A stretch of 64,000 bases of DNA from Flavobacteriales bacterium (GTDB lineage: Bacteria > Bacteroidota > Bacteroidia > CAIKAF01), in contig JAKRSD010000015.1 of NCBI GenBank assembly GCA_022402535.1, positions 106,970-170,969 of the forward strand, written 5' to 3'. Below are positions 1 through 8,825 of this stretch, in pieces. Position 1 is the stretch's first letter; the number at the start of each line of letters is the position of its first letter. The notes beneath the pieces were generated by a model. The model was not told the origin of the DNA, ran no database searches, and saw nothing but the letters and a program-made list of their open reading frames with translations. The translations under genes were made by a program, and so were the position numbers.

Positions 1-20
1 GTAGGGGCGAAATAAAAAAT

Positions 21-44
21 AAGGTCGGTGAAAACACCGACCTT
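21..44 (-). terminator. Rho-independent terminator of the lysyl oxidase gene
   Basis: A perfect 10-bp inverted repeat (AAGGTCGGTG / CACCGACCTT) with a 4-nt loop is followed, on the minus strand, by an A/T-rich tract of mostly T. It lies just past the stop codon of the minus-strand gene. The same hairpin type recurs near 8.5, 10.1 and 12.9 kb, so it belongs to a terminator-like repeat family. Confidence 0.75.
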
Positions 45-75
45 AGGCAATAATATTATATAATTTCGGATGAAT

Positions 76-2454
76 TTATTTTGCGGTATGATTAACCACC
101 AACACCTTCGATTCACGGATGTATTCAGAGGTAAGCGAAACGGTGTATAACCCATTCGCCAAATCTTCAACCGAAAAACGAAGCTGACCGCCCATAAAAC
201 GGGGAATCCATTCCTGACGCACCACACGACCCGTGGCATCAATCCAACGGATGTTTAAATCCGCCTCTCCGGATTGCTGCAACGAAATGAACATCTGCTC
301 ATCGGCCGGATTGGGAAACAAGGCCCACTGAACCGCTTCATTTTCCGAAACCGAAGCAAACGCATGTTGGAAACAAGGTCCTTCCACCTGTTTTAGGGTC
401 TGTTCGTAGTTCTCGTTTACGATGTCAATGATTTCCTCAATACAGATTACGCTATCCGTCAGTTCACTGTAATAAATACGGCATAGCGGCGTATTCACCA
501 GGTATTTGGGCAGTTTATGCTCCTGATACGCCAGCGCAATCACTTCGTTTCCGCCATTCAGGTATTGGGGCGTAACCGGAAAATCTAAAGGAGAAGCCAA
601 ATTTTGAACCCCGGATATTTTAATGCCTTTCATCTTGAATTGATAGCCCAATAATTTCCGTGTGGGATTCCGCACATAAATATCTACATAGCCGTCAGCC
701 AGATTCACGGGAGCCATGCTCAGCGTAACGGTATCGTTGGTGTTTAAAATACCCCTTGGGAATGTACACAAATCGTTGAACGGTTGCCCGTTGATGGCGC
801 AGTTATTAATCAGGGCTGCATCGTACACCGAAATACGAGAGTCATTATTCAGGTCTTTACAGGGCGACACTGCCACCGAAGCATTCAGAATTCCGGTTAC
901 ATAAAGCAATGCATCTGCCGTCTGTTGCAAGGTATCGGCATTCATATCTCCGTGAACAAGCACTCCACCGCAATCACCGTTACAGTCGGCCTGTACATTG
1001 CCGTAAGGTGTGCCGTTACAATCCACGATATCGGGGCAGGAGGGGAGCAGCTGGAAGGAAGGATTACCCTGAATATCGCGCATAAATTTTACACACGCTT
1101 TTGCATGATTATTTTGGAAACTGCTTTCCACGCGACCCAATGCATCGGGCGATTCATCCCAATTCACTTTCACCACCAGAATATAATTTCCCGTATCCAG
1201 GTCGGTCATATCCACCCACTGACACATCAATCCGGAGCTGTAAATATCGCCGCATCCGGCCGAAATTCCTTGATTTCCGCATCCGTATTGGAACGAACCG
1301 CCTCCGGAACATTCCAGATCCATCACACAAAACCCGTTTTTGTAGCCGATGGGCATCAGGTTTCCATCGTAATCATAGAGCAGATATTGGGCATAGCCTT
1401 CGTAGTGCCAGTGTCCGTGGCAGTTATCGAATGTGAACTGATTATTTCCGCTTCCGGGCGCTCCCAGATAATAATCATCATCGCCAATATTTTTAATGTG
1501 TGTGGTAAAGCGAAGAATTTCGCGCAGCCCATATCCGCCCACGCAACCTTCTGCAACCAGACAGCCGTCGTTGGAGTTGATAAAATCCATCTGCAGGCTG
1601 TTATGAATCACATTCTGCAGTACGGTCAGGTCGGGTGCATTCGGACAATTCGGATTTCCCGGATAATAACAGGTACCGTTTACCGAAGCCAGCGGATTGA
1701 AATTACAGGCCGTAGGATCCATACATCCCACCACGGGTCCCACATAATTCAGGGTCCAGTTGATATTGAACGGACAGCTGTTATTCACCGTGCCTAAGCG
1801 GATATAATACGTGGTTCCGCCGGCCAGAAAAGCCGTAACCACCGCCTGTTGACCGCAGCCTCCGTTGTTATCATCGTAGAAAATGGTGCCGATGTTGGAG
1901 TTGTCGTAAGTAAGTCCCACGCAGTGGTCATACACCCACACTTTGGTATCGCAGTTGTTGAGTCCGCAGGTGCTAATTTCATAAGTGCCCGTAGCCGCAG
2001 GGGTGAAGGCATACCAGTAATCGTTGGTTGAAGTGAAATGACTGCCGGGAGTAACCGGAACGGCCGTATTACACGAAAATCCCGGAGGACAGTTGAAATA
2101 GGTGCTTTCCGAAAAAGTATAATTTCCGCCGGTGGCAATCAGATTTCCGTTCAGGGTAACGGTGTAGGAGCCGTTACCGTAGCCGCAACAGATGCCGTCG
2201 CCATAGGAGTCAAAAATGGTAAATTTAAGGCAGACATTATCCGGTACACAGAGTGTCTGTCCCACGGCTCCGCCCGAAGCTATGAGTGCATTGGTCTGCA
2301 CATTGCGCAGTTCCCACGAAATTTCGTTGGGGAAATTATCCTGCACGATAACAATACTTACCTGCGATTGCCCCGAGGGGCATTGGCTCTGGGCGCGAAA
2401 CGACAAACCCGTGAGCAGCAAAAAGGCACATAGGGCGGGAAAAAGTTTAGGCAT
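76..2454 (-). CDS. T9SS-secreted lysyl oxidase-domain protein
   Basis: Predicted exported copper amine oxidase of the lysyl oxidase (LOX) family, which oxidises lysine side chains to aldehydes. The internal ATG at 2454 is preferred over 2496 because it opens a clean signal peptide (MPKLFPALCAFLLLTG, cut near AQSQ) and has AGGA upstream. From that start (792 aa): Cys-rich N-terminal part with a DSYGDGICC motif (about 80-95), a pre-peptidase-like beta region (about 125-240), a GCMDPTACNFNP motif, the LOX domain (about 273-457), a dockerin-like EF-hand pair (about 501-556), and a T9SS type A tail beginning FPNPADEQ. The copper motif HGHWH (H346, H348, H350) is present. K372 in GYKNGFC and Y405 in GCGDIY match the Lys and Tyr that form the LTQ cofactor in human LOX, and the CQWVDMTD stretch matches too. 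Activity is inferred from these residues; the substrate is unknown. Confidence 0.85.
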   Translation of the reverse strand: MPKLFPALCAFLLLTGLSFRAQSQCPSGQSQVSIVIVQDNFPNEISWELRNVQTNALIASGGAVGQTLCVPDNVCLKFTIFDSYGDGICCGYGNGSYTVTLNGNLIATGGNYTFSESTYFNCPPGFSCNTAVPVTPGSHFTSTNDYWYAFTPAATGTYEISTCGLNNCDTKVWVYDHCVGLTYDNSNIGTIFYDDNNGGCGQQAVVTAFLAGGTTYYIRLGTVNNSCPFNINWTLNYVGPVVGCMDPTACNFNPLASVNGTCYYPGNPNCPNAPDLTVLQNVIHNSLQMDFINSNDGCLVAEGCVGGYGLREILRFTTHIKNIGDDDYYLGAPGSGNNQFTFDNCHGHWHYEGYAQYLLYDYDGNLMPIGYKNGFCVMDLECSGGGSFQYGCGNQGISAGCGDIYSSGLMCQWVDMTDLDTGNYILVVKVNWDESPDALGRVESSFQNNHAKACVKFMRDIQGNPSFQLLPSCPDIVDCNGTPYGNVQADCNGDCGGVLVHGDMNADTLQQTADALLYVTGILNASVAVSPCKDLNNDSRISVYDAALINNCAINGQPFNDLCTFPRGILNTNDTVTLSMAPVNLADGYVDIYVRNPTRKLLGYQFKMKGIKISGVQNLASPLDFPVTPQYLNGGNEVIALAYQEHKLPKYLVNTPLCRIYYSELTDSVICIEEIIDIVNENYEQTLKQVEGPCFQHAFASVSENEAVQWALFPNPADEQMFISLQQSGEADLNIRWIDATGRVVRQEWIPRFMGGQLRFSVEDLANGLYTVSLTSEYIRESKVLVVNHTAK

Positions 2455-2665
2455 AAATTCCTGATGATTAGTAAATTCTGACCCGAAGTTAACCAATATT
2501 TCTATTGTGCAATACCCCGTTCTGAAAAATAGTCAGCCCCCCGTGTCATACATCCCCGGGTAAACAGGAAAAAATGTCACAATCGGGGGTGGAATCTGCA
2601 ATTGGCATATAATGTGAGAAAGTGGGCAGTAGAAATTTTGTATAACATTTTAAACAGTTAAGAAT

Positions 2666-2944
2666 ATGTCAGAAGTAAACATCAAACCGCTCGCCGACCG
2701 CGTAGTCGTTCTTCCTGCAGAGGCAGAAACCAAAACCGCTTCCGGAATTTATATTCCCGATACGGCTAAAGAAAAACCCCAGCGTGGAACCGTTGTGGCA
2801 GTCGGAAATGGCAAAAAAGATGAGCCCATTACCGTAAAAGTGGGCGACTCTGTACTTTACGGAAAATACGCCGGCACCGAAGTGCAGATTGACGGAAAAG
2901 ACTTCCTGATCATGCGTGAATCCGACATTTTCGCAATCGTTTAA
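2666..2944 (+). CDS. groS: Co-chaperonin GroES
   Basis: 92-aa co-chaperonin that caps the GroEL ring during ATP-driven folding in the cytoplasm. It is the usual family length. It starts with the typical [10 protein letters not shown] strand, has the mobile-loop region (about 17-34, [12 protein letters not shown]), and ends with the conserved [14 protein letters not shown]. It is 43 nt upstream of groEL on the same strand, the usual groESL operon. No CIRCE element is visible in the 170 nt upstream, so HrcA control is not supported by the sequence; no clear Bacteroidota promoter was recognised either. Confidence 0.98.
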   Translation: MSEVNIKPLADRVVVLPAEAETKTASGIYIPDTAKEKPQRGTVVAVGNGKKDEPITVKVGDSVLYGKYAGTEVQIDGKDFLIMRESDIFAIV

Positions 2945-2975
2945 TTCATTTATCTCTAATCAAAACAACACGTAA

Positions 2976-4684
<1,709 letters not shown>

Positions 4685-4728
4685 AAATTCGTTGCCTGAT
4701 TGTATTGCCCCCAATCAGCTAAATACAT

Positions 4729-4768
4729 TTTGAAATGTTCAAAAAAGTATATACTTTTGGAGTATACT
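4729..4768 (+). promoter_or_regulatory. Promoter and palindromic operator of the toxin-antitoxin pair
   Basis: A Bacteroidota-type promoter is visible: TTTG (4729-4732), 19 nt, then TACTTTTG (4752-4759), matching the TAnnTTTG -7 consensus. Two perfect palindromes overlap and follow the -7 box: AGTATATACT (4746-4755) and AGTATACT (4761-4768), 5 nt apart. Placement and symmetry fit autorepression by the ribbon-helix-helix antitoxin; binding itself is inferred. Confidence 0.7.
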
Positions 4769-4781
4769 AAAAGGAAAAAAG

Positions 4782-5015
4782 ATGAAAACATTGTCACTCA
4801 AGCTCGACGAAGTACTTTTTAAAGAAACAGAGGAATTGCTTGAAAAAATAAAGAAACCCAGAAATCGGTATATTAACGAAGCATTACAATATTACAATCG
4901 TATTCAGAAAAAGAAAATGATTGAAAAAATGCTTGTGTCAGAGTCAAAACTCGTGAGTGAGGAGTCCTTAAAGGTACTGGGAGAATTTGAAAAACTGGAC
5001 GACTATGACAGCTAA
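4782..5015 (+). CDS. Ribbon-helix-helix antitoxin (MazE/PemI-like)
   Basis: 77-aa predicted antitoxin. The N-terminus (MKTLSLKLDEVLFKETEELLEK) reads as a beta strand followed by a helix, then a PRNRYINEALQYYN helix, the pattern of CopG/MetJ-type ribbon-helix-helix DNA-binding domains. The charged C-terminal 30 residues would form the toxin-binding tail. It precedes and overlaps a PemK/MazF toxin by 11 nt, the standard order. The promoter with palindromes lies 14-53 nt upstream. The pair sits between two copies of the groEL 3' end. Family assignment comes from fold pattern and context rather than strong sequence identity. Confidence 0.8.
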   Translation: MKTLSLKLDEVLFKETEELLEKIKKPRNRYINEALQYYNRIQKKKMIEKMLVSESKLVSEESLKVLGEFEKLDDYDS

Positions 5016-5352
5016 AAAGTATGAGGTTTGGCTTGCAAATTTAGATCCGAGATTTGGAACAGAAACCGGCAAAACGAGACCTGTATTAGTGGTACAGACG
5101 GACATTTTAAATAAAGTACATCCGTCAACCCTGATTTGTCCGATAACGACTAATGTGCAACTTGAGAGTAAAATACTACGTGTTCATTTAAAAAAAGGGA
5201 CAGCCAAAGTTAAAGAAAACTGCGATGTAATGATAGATCAGTTAAGAGCCATTGACAACAAAAGATTAATAAAGAAAATTGGAGAGTTGCCTAAAGAACT
5301 CACTGAAAGAGTGCGGGAAAACCTTAAAATTGTTTTAGATTTAAACGATTAG
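5005..5352 (+). CDS. PemK/MazF-family mRNA endoribonuclease toxin
   Basis: 115-aa toxin of a type II toxin-antitoxin system; family members cleave mRNA at short motifs and halt translation. The start at 5005 gives MTAKKYEVWLANLDPRFGTE, matching the family opening (G/YEVWLxxLDPxxGxE-KTRPxLVV) and the usual length. The 4987 start in the ORF track would add six residues inside the antitoxin gene without family support. GKTRPVLVVQ (about 19-28), the TLICPITTN strand and the IDQLRAID segment are all recognisable. The gene overlaps the antitoxin by 11 nt, implying translational coupling. No internal stop or frameshift, so the toxin looks intact. Confidence 0.92.
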   Translation: MTAKKYEVWLANLDPRFGTETGKTRPVLVVQTDILNKVHPSTLICPITTNVQLESKILRVHLKKGTAKVKENCDVMIDQLRAIDNKRLIKKIGELPKELTERVRENLKIVLDLND

Positions 5353-5358
5353 GCTATA

Positions 5359-5462
5359 TAGGCCCACTGCCCGGCGGAATGGACGGCATGATGTAATCAG
5401 ATGCCACAAACCAAAGTATAACACAAAGCCACTCCGTAAGGGGTGGCTTTTTTGTTGGAAAT
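5359..5462 (+). pseudogene. groEL 3'-end fragment with terminator (repeat copy 2)
   Basis: Seven nt after the toxin stop begins an 11-codon stretch in the GroEL frame ([11 protein letters not shown] then TAA), followed by the same 3' untranslated region and terminator as the native groEL (5425-5453). It is about 91 percent identical to copy 1. The differences inside the coding part are one Met-to-Leu change and otherwise third-position synonymous changes, so this is a remnant of a diverged groEL gene rather than a fresh local copy. Its terminator probably now serves the toxin-antitoxin operon. Confidence 0.85.
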
Positions 5463-5628
5463 CTTAGAAAAAATGTATAAATTTGGAAGTGAAATTTTTA
5501 CCTGACCCAAAACCCACAAAACCATAATTTTTGCGGGTGGAATTCAGGAAAAGGTTAGATAGAATACCCCCTTTTTTTATTAGGGGATAAACAAGTTTTT
5601 GATCTTATAAATACTGAAAATTCACAAT
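5463..5628. other. AT-rich intergenic stretch before the HEPN-like gene
   Basis: No coding potential seen. A short inverted repeat (CCCC, T-rich loop, GGGG, about 5567-5586) lies about 45 nt before the next start codon. No clear TAnnTTTG promoter was found. Confidence 0.4.
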
Positions 5629-6858
5629 ATGATAGAAATAAAATCAGACTACTTTGATAAAGCAGTCAACAAATACTTAAATCATATCGAAAGTTTATGG
5701 ACTTCAATGCCTGTTGTATTAAAAACAATTGAAAGAACCAAGAACAGTGCTATTTTAGAACACAATGAATTTTTAAACAATAATTGTAATTTTATTGAAA
5801 GTGAAAATCACTTCTTAATTCCAATTGAACACATTAGAAAAAATACCCAATTAAGGAAATCTGTTGACAATTCGACAACTGCAATAAAAATAATTAAGAG
5901 AAATTTTTTAGTTTCAATCATTAGCCAGTTTGATACGTACGTTTCAGATTTAATAAAAGCAATCTTTGAAGTGCGACCAGAGATTATTCAGAACTCAGAA
6001 AAACAGCTCACTTTTTCGGAATTAAATAGATTCAAAAGTATTCAAGACGCTCAAGACTATATAATTGAAAAAGAAATTGAAACTGTTCTTAGAGAGAGTT
6101 ACACAGAACAATTTAAGTGGTTTGAAAATAAACTAAAAATTCAATTAAGAAAAGATCTTTCAATTTGGGAGACGTTCATAGAAATAACTCAAAGAAGAAA
6201 TTTGTTTGTACATAATGATGGAAAAATATCAACACAATATTTAAATGTTTGTAAAGAAAACAACGTACAATTGGATGATAAATTAAAAGTAGGGGACGAA
6301 CTTGATGTTGGATTAAAATACTTTGATAAATCTTTTAAATGTCTTTTTGAAATAGGAGTTAAATTAAATCAGGTAATAAGACGTAATCTATTGCCTGACG
6401 AATTAGAAAAGGCAGATAATTCATTTTTAAATATTTCATTTGAATTAATTCAGAATAGCCAATTGGACTTAGCTAAAACGCTTTATGATTTTTCTGATAA
6501 GTACATCAAGAAATATTCTAATGAAGATCTAAAGCTCAGGATTTTGCTTAATAGAGCACAAACATATAAATGGTTAGACAAAGAAAAAGAATGTACAGAA
6601 ATTATAAATTCAATTGATTGGACTGCAACTGGAGATTTGTTTAAGTTAGCAAGTAAAGTATTAATTGATGATTATGTAAGTGCTTGTGAAATAATGAAAA
6701 ATATTGGAGACAATGAAAAGGTTTTAAATAAGACATTTTATAAGGATTGGCCAATATTTAAAAAATTTCGGGTTACAGACGAATTTAAAAAAACATATTT
6801 AGAAATATTCAAAACAGAATTTGAAATAACAGAAGATAAAAATAACAACGCCCAATAG
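5629..6858 (+). CDS. HEPN-like domain protein with helical C-terminal region
   Basis: 409-aa soluble protein with no signal peptide. An R-x4-H motif (RNLFVH, R190-H195) followed by NDG sits at the end of a helical N-terminal half, the signature of HEPN domains, many of which are RNases in toxin-antitoxin and anti-phage systems. The preceding helix (FLVSIISQFDTYVSDLIKAI, about 93-112) also fits HEPN-like proteins of the RiboL-PSP/MAE group. The C-terminal half (about 270-400) is helical and could be TPR-like (LAKTLYDFSDKYI, LLNRAQTYKWLDKEKE). Base composition is much more A/T-rich than the core genes, suggesting transfer. It lies 133 nt upstream of the cyclodeaminase/ImmA fusion on the same strand. 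RNase activity is an inference. Confidence 0.6.
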   Translation: MIEIKSDYFDKAVNKYLNHIESLWTSMPVVLKTIERTKNSAILEHNEFLNNNCNFIESENHFLIPIEHIRKNTQLRKSVDNSTTAIKIIKRNFLVSIISQFDTYVSDLIKAIFEVRPEIIQNSEKQLTFSELNRFKSIQDAQDYIIEKEIETVLRESYTEQFKWFENKLKIQLRKDLSIWETFIEITQRRNLFVHNDGKISTQYLNVCKENNVQLDDKLKVGDELDVGLKYFDKSFKCLFEIGVKLNQVIRRNLLPDELEKADNSFLNISFELIQNSQLDLAKTLYDFSDKYIKKYSNEDLKLRILLNRAQTYKWLDKEKECTEIINSIDWTATGDLFKLASKVLIDDYVSACEIMKNIGDNEKVLNKTFYKDWPIFKKFRVTDEFKKTYLEIFKTEFEITEDKNNNAQ

Positions 6859-6991
6859 CACATACTTAAAATTTGCGGATGATGTACAAGTCATTATTTA
6901 TTTTTTCAAATTCAGCCATTACAACAAATTTCCCAAATGTTGGTAATCAATTTAAAAACATATATCTTCACGTTACTTTAGAAAAGACTAA

Positions 6992-8389
6992 ATGAGTTCA
7001 AGTTTACTTCAACTACCTACACTACATTTATTAGAAAAGATCGGGGCAGGAAGTCACAAACCTGGCTCTGGAAGTGCTGCTTCTCTTAATGGTATTTTAT
7101 GCTGTAAATTATTGTTAACAGTAATTGAGCTGACACTTGATCCGAAGAGAGCTAAAAAGTATTCAAACTGTAAAGAAGAGTTTGAATCAATAAGAGATAT
7201 TATATTGAATGAAATTGGTCCTAGGCTTGAAGTTTTATTTGAGGAAGATTCAATACAATTCGATAAAGCCATAAAAATGAGAATTCAACGAGATGAAGAA
7301 ATAAACCAGAGATTAAAAAATTACCTTCAGAACGAATCATTAAAAGAACTTAAGTTATCAACTGAAATTCCTATAGAAATATCCCTTCTTTGCATTAGGC
7401 TTGGGAAATTTGCAGTAATAGTTTTCAAAAAAGGATTCAAGTCAGCTAGAGGTGATTCAGGTGTTGCACTAGGAAGTGCGTTATCTGGACTTTCTGGATG
7501 TATCTCTATCATAAGTTTGAATTTGCAATCATTCCCCAAAAGCCACTGGACTGATAATATTCATAACCAAAAAAATACCCTAAAGAAAGAATATCATGCG
7601 CTGAACAATCAAAATTCTAAGTTGCTTGAGGAATTAGACTCTGAAGCGATAAGAAAAAGTATTTTTCTGGCAGAATTTATTGACATAAGAAAGTCTTTTT
7701 ATGGAAAATCAAAAATATCGCATCATGAAATTGAAAATCTTGCAAGACGAATTCAAAATTCACTTTGGAAATATCGCGATTTGATTTGGTCAGATAATAC
7801 ACCTCAAAACGTATTTGACATTTTAAAACCTGAGAAAGTTATTGAAATTTTAAAATATGCATTTCACAAAGTTGAAACTTTAGGCTATAATGAACATAAC
7901 GAAGAAATTGCTGGTATAATAAATAATAGAGATTTTACAATTACTATATCAGGTATGTATAAAACTGATATAGTCAATTTCACTACTGCACATGAATTGG
8001 GACATGCTTTAATGCATGATAAAATAGAGTTACACAGAGATATACCGCTAGATGGAACTATTTCTGACAAAAACAGACCAATCGAGGAAATTCAGGCAGA
8101 CAAATTTGCTGCATTTTTTTTATTACCTTCTAAAATTGTAACACAACTTTTTCAAGAATTGTTTGGTGTAAGAAAATTAATAATTGATGAGCAAACGGCT
8201 CGTTTTCTTAATTTCAGTTCTATCGAAGATTTGCGGAAAAAAGTAAAAAATAAGCGTGACTTATCTAGGATTATTGCAAGTTGTGAATACTACAAATACA
8301 AGCATTTTATATCACTTTCAAAAATTTTTAATGTTTCAACAGAAGCCATGGCGATTAGATTGGAGGAATTGAACTTGATTGACTTGTGA
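6992..8389 (+). CDS. Cyclodeaminase-like domain fused to ImmA/IrrE-type metallopeptidase
   Basis: 465 aa, two domains. Residues about 8-182 resemble the formiminotransferase-cyclodeaminase C-terminal (FTCD_C) helical fold: an early glycine/serine turn PGSGSAAS (24-31; PGGGSAAA in the family), an LFEEDSIQFDKAI segment (LxxxDxxAFxxV), a TEIPIEISLLCIRL helix, and ARGDSGVALGSAL (152-164; family SDxGVA). Residues about 245-465 are an ImmA/IrrE (COG2856) zinc peptidase with HELGH (334-338) and EIQADKFAAFFLLP (366-379) supplying the third ligand region. A linker of about 60 polar residues separates them. It follows the HEPN-like gene by 133 nt in the same AT-rich stretch. ImmA-type proteases usually cleave a repressor or release a stress response; the attached domain could be a small-molecule sensor. 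I know of no described function for this fusion. Confidence 0.7.
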   Translation: MSSSLLQLPTLHLLEKIGAGSHKPGSGSAASLNGILCCKLLLTVIELTLDPKRAKKYSNCKEEFESIRDIILNEIGPRLEVLFEEDSIQFDKAIKMRIQRDEEINQRLKNYLQNESLKELKLSTEIPIEISLLCIRLGKFAVIVFKKGFKSARGDSGVALGSALSGLSGCISIISLNLQSFPKSHWTDNIHNQKNTLKKEYHALNNQNSKLLEELDSEAIRKSIFLAEFIDIRKSFYGKSKISHHEIENLARRIQNSLWKYRDLIWSDNTPQNVFDILKPEKVIEILKYAFHKVETLGYNEHNEEIAGIINNRDFTITISGMYKTDIVNFTTAHELGHALMHDKIELHRDIPLDGTISDKNRPIEEIQADKFAAFFLLPSKIVTQLFQELFGVRKLIIDEQTARFLNFSSIEDLRKKVKNKRDLSRIIASCEYYKYKHFISLSKIFNVSTEAMAIRLEELNLIDL

Positions 8390-8415
8390 TTTGTCCCCAA
8401 ACTTCTGGTTTATTA

Positions 8416-8450
8416 AAAGCCCTTGAAAGTCATCGGGTGCTGGGCTTTGT
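8416..8450 (+). terminator. Probable terminator after the fusion gene
   Basis: AAAGCCC (8416-8422) pairs with GGGCTTT (8442-8448) around a 19-nt loop, 27 nt after the stop codon; it is followed by TGTTT only, so it is a weak candidate compared with the hairpin at 8495. Confidence 0.45.
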
Positions 8451-8491
8451 TTAATACAGAAGCCAGTAATAATTAGATTTATAATATTTTG

Positions 8492-8676
8492 CTCAAGGTT
8501 GGTGTTTTCACCAACCTTTTTTTCTTTTTGTGCTATTTCTGCCCAGGTGATTGTTTCAGTAATTTTTTTCCAGCGTTTTTAACATACGGTACAGGTTGAG
8601 TTATTAAATAAATGTACTTATAGTGCTCCGATTCCTAAAGTTATCGGGACTCCACTTGGCCAACTGACAACCCGTT
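8492..8676. repeat. Left 185-bp direct repeat flanking the Fic gene
   Basis: Begins with the terminator hairpin AAGGTTGGTG-tttt-CACCAACCTT (8495-8518) and T-run, then GTGCTATTTCTGCCCAGG, TGATTGTTTCAG, TTTTTAACATACG, AATAAATGTAC, AGTGCTCCGATT and AAAGTTATCGGGAC blocks. All recur in the same order at 10097-10280 with scattered differences. No protein-coding potential seen. Confidence 0.85.
8495..8525 (+). terminator. Strong Rho-independent terminator
   Basis: Perfect 10-bp stem AAGGTTGGTG / CACCAACCTT, loop TTTT, followed by seven T. It forms the left end of the direct repeat and would terminate transcripts from the HEPN-like and fusion genes. Confidence 0.85.
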
Positions 8677-8746
8677 GGCGGTAATGTTTTTGCTGCACTT
8701 AGTATTAAACAAGCGACTCAGAAAGACGACCTAAAGCGGATTTGAC

Positions 8747-8810
8747 ATGCGGAGAATAGTTACAGTATTTGCCGCAAATATGCGGAGAAAAATGCTTATA
8801 TTTGCCGCAA
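8747..8810 (+). promoter_or_regulatory. Tandem 33-bp dyad repeats and promoter upstream of fic
   Basis: The unit ATGCGGAGAA-N11-TTTGCCGCAA occurs at 8747-8777 and again at 8780-8810, a period of exactly 33 nt. Between them CCGCA-aata-TGCGG forms a dyad. The second unit contains TATATTTG (8797-8804), a perfect TAnnTTTG -7 box, which would start transcription near 8811, just before the GTG at 8826. A repressor-binding operator is inferred. Confidence 0.6.
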
Positions 8811-8825
8811 CATCTGTTTCAAAAA

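Noticed and set aside
784-1797. 337-aa plus-strand ORF opposite the lysyl oxidase gene
   Set aside because: It mirrors a gene with clear domains, signal peptide and sorting tail, and has low-complexity Ile/Val/His composition typical of antisense frames.
2497-2665. Possible CIRCE (HrcA) operator upstream of groESL
   Set aside because: No TTAGCACTC-N9-GAGTGCTAA or near match is present in this stretch.
5359-5395. A new short peptide gene after the toxin
   Set aside because: The 11-codon stretch is the tail of GroEL in frame and has no start codon of its own.
8747-8825. Coding extension of Fic from TTG 8769
   Set aside because: The segment is two copies of a 33-nt dyad with a -7 box, and the extra residues do not fit the family N-terminus; kept as regulatory DNA, with the uncertainty stated.
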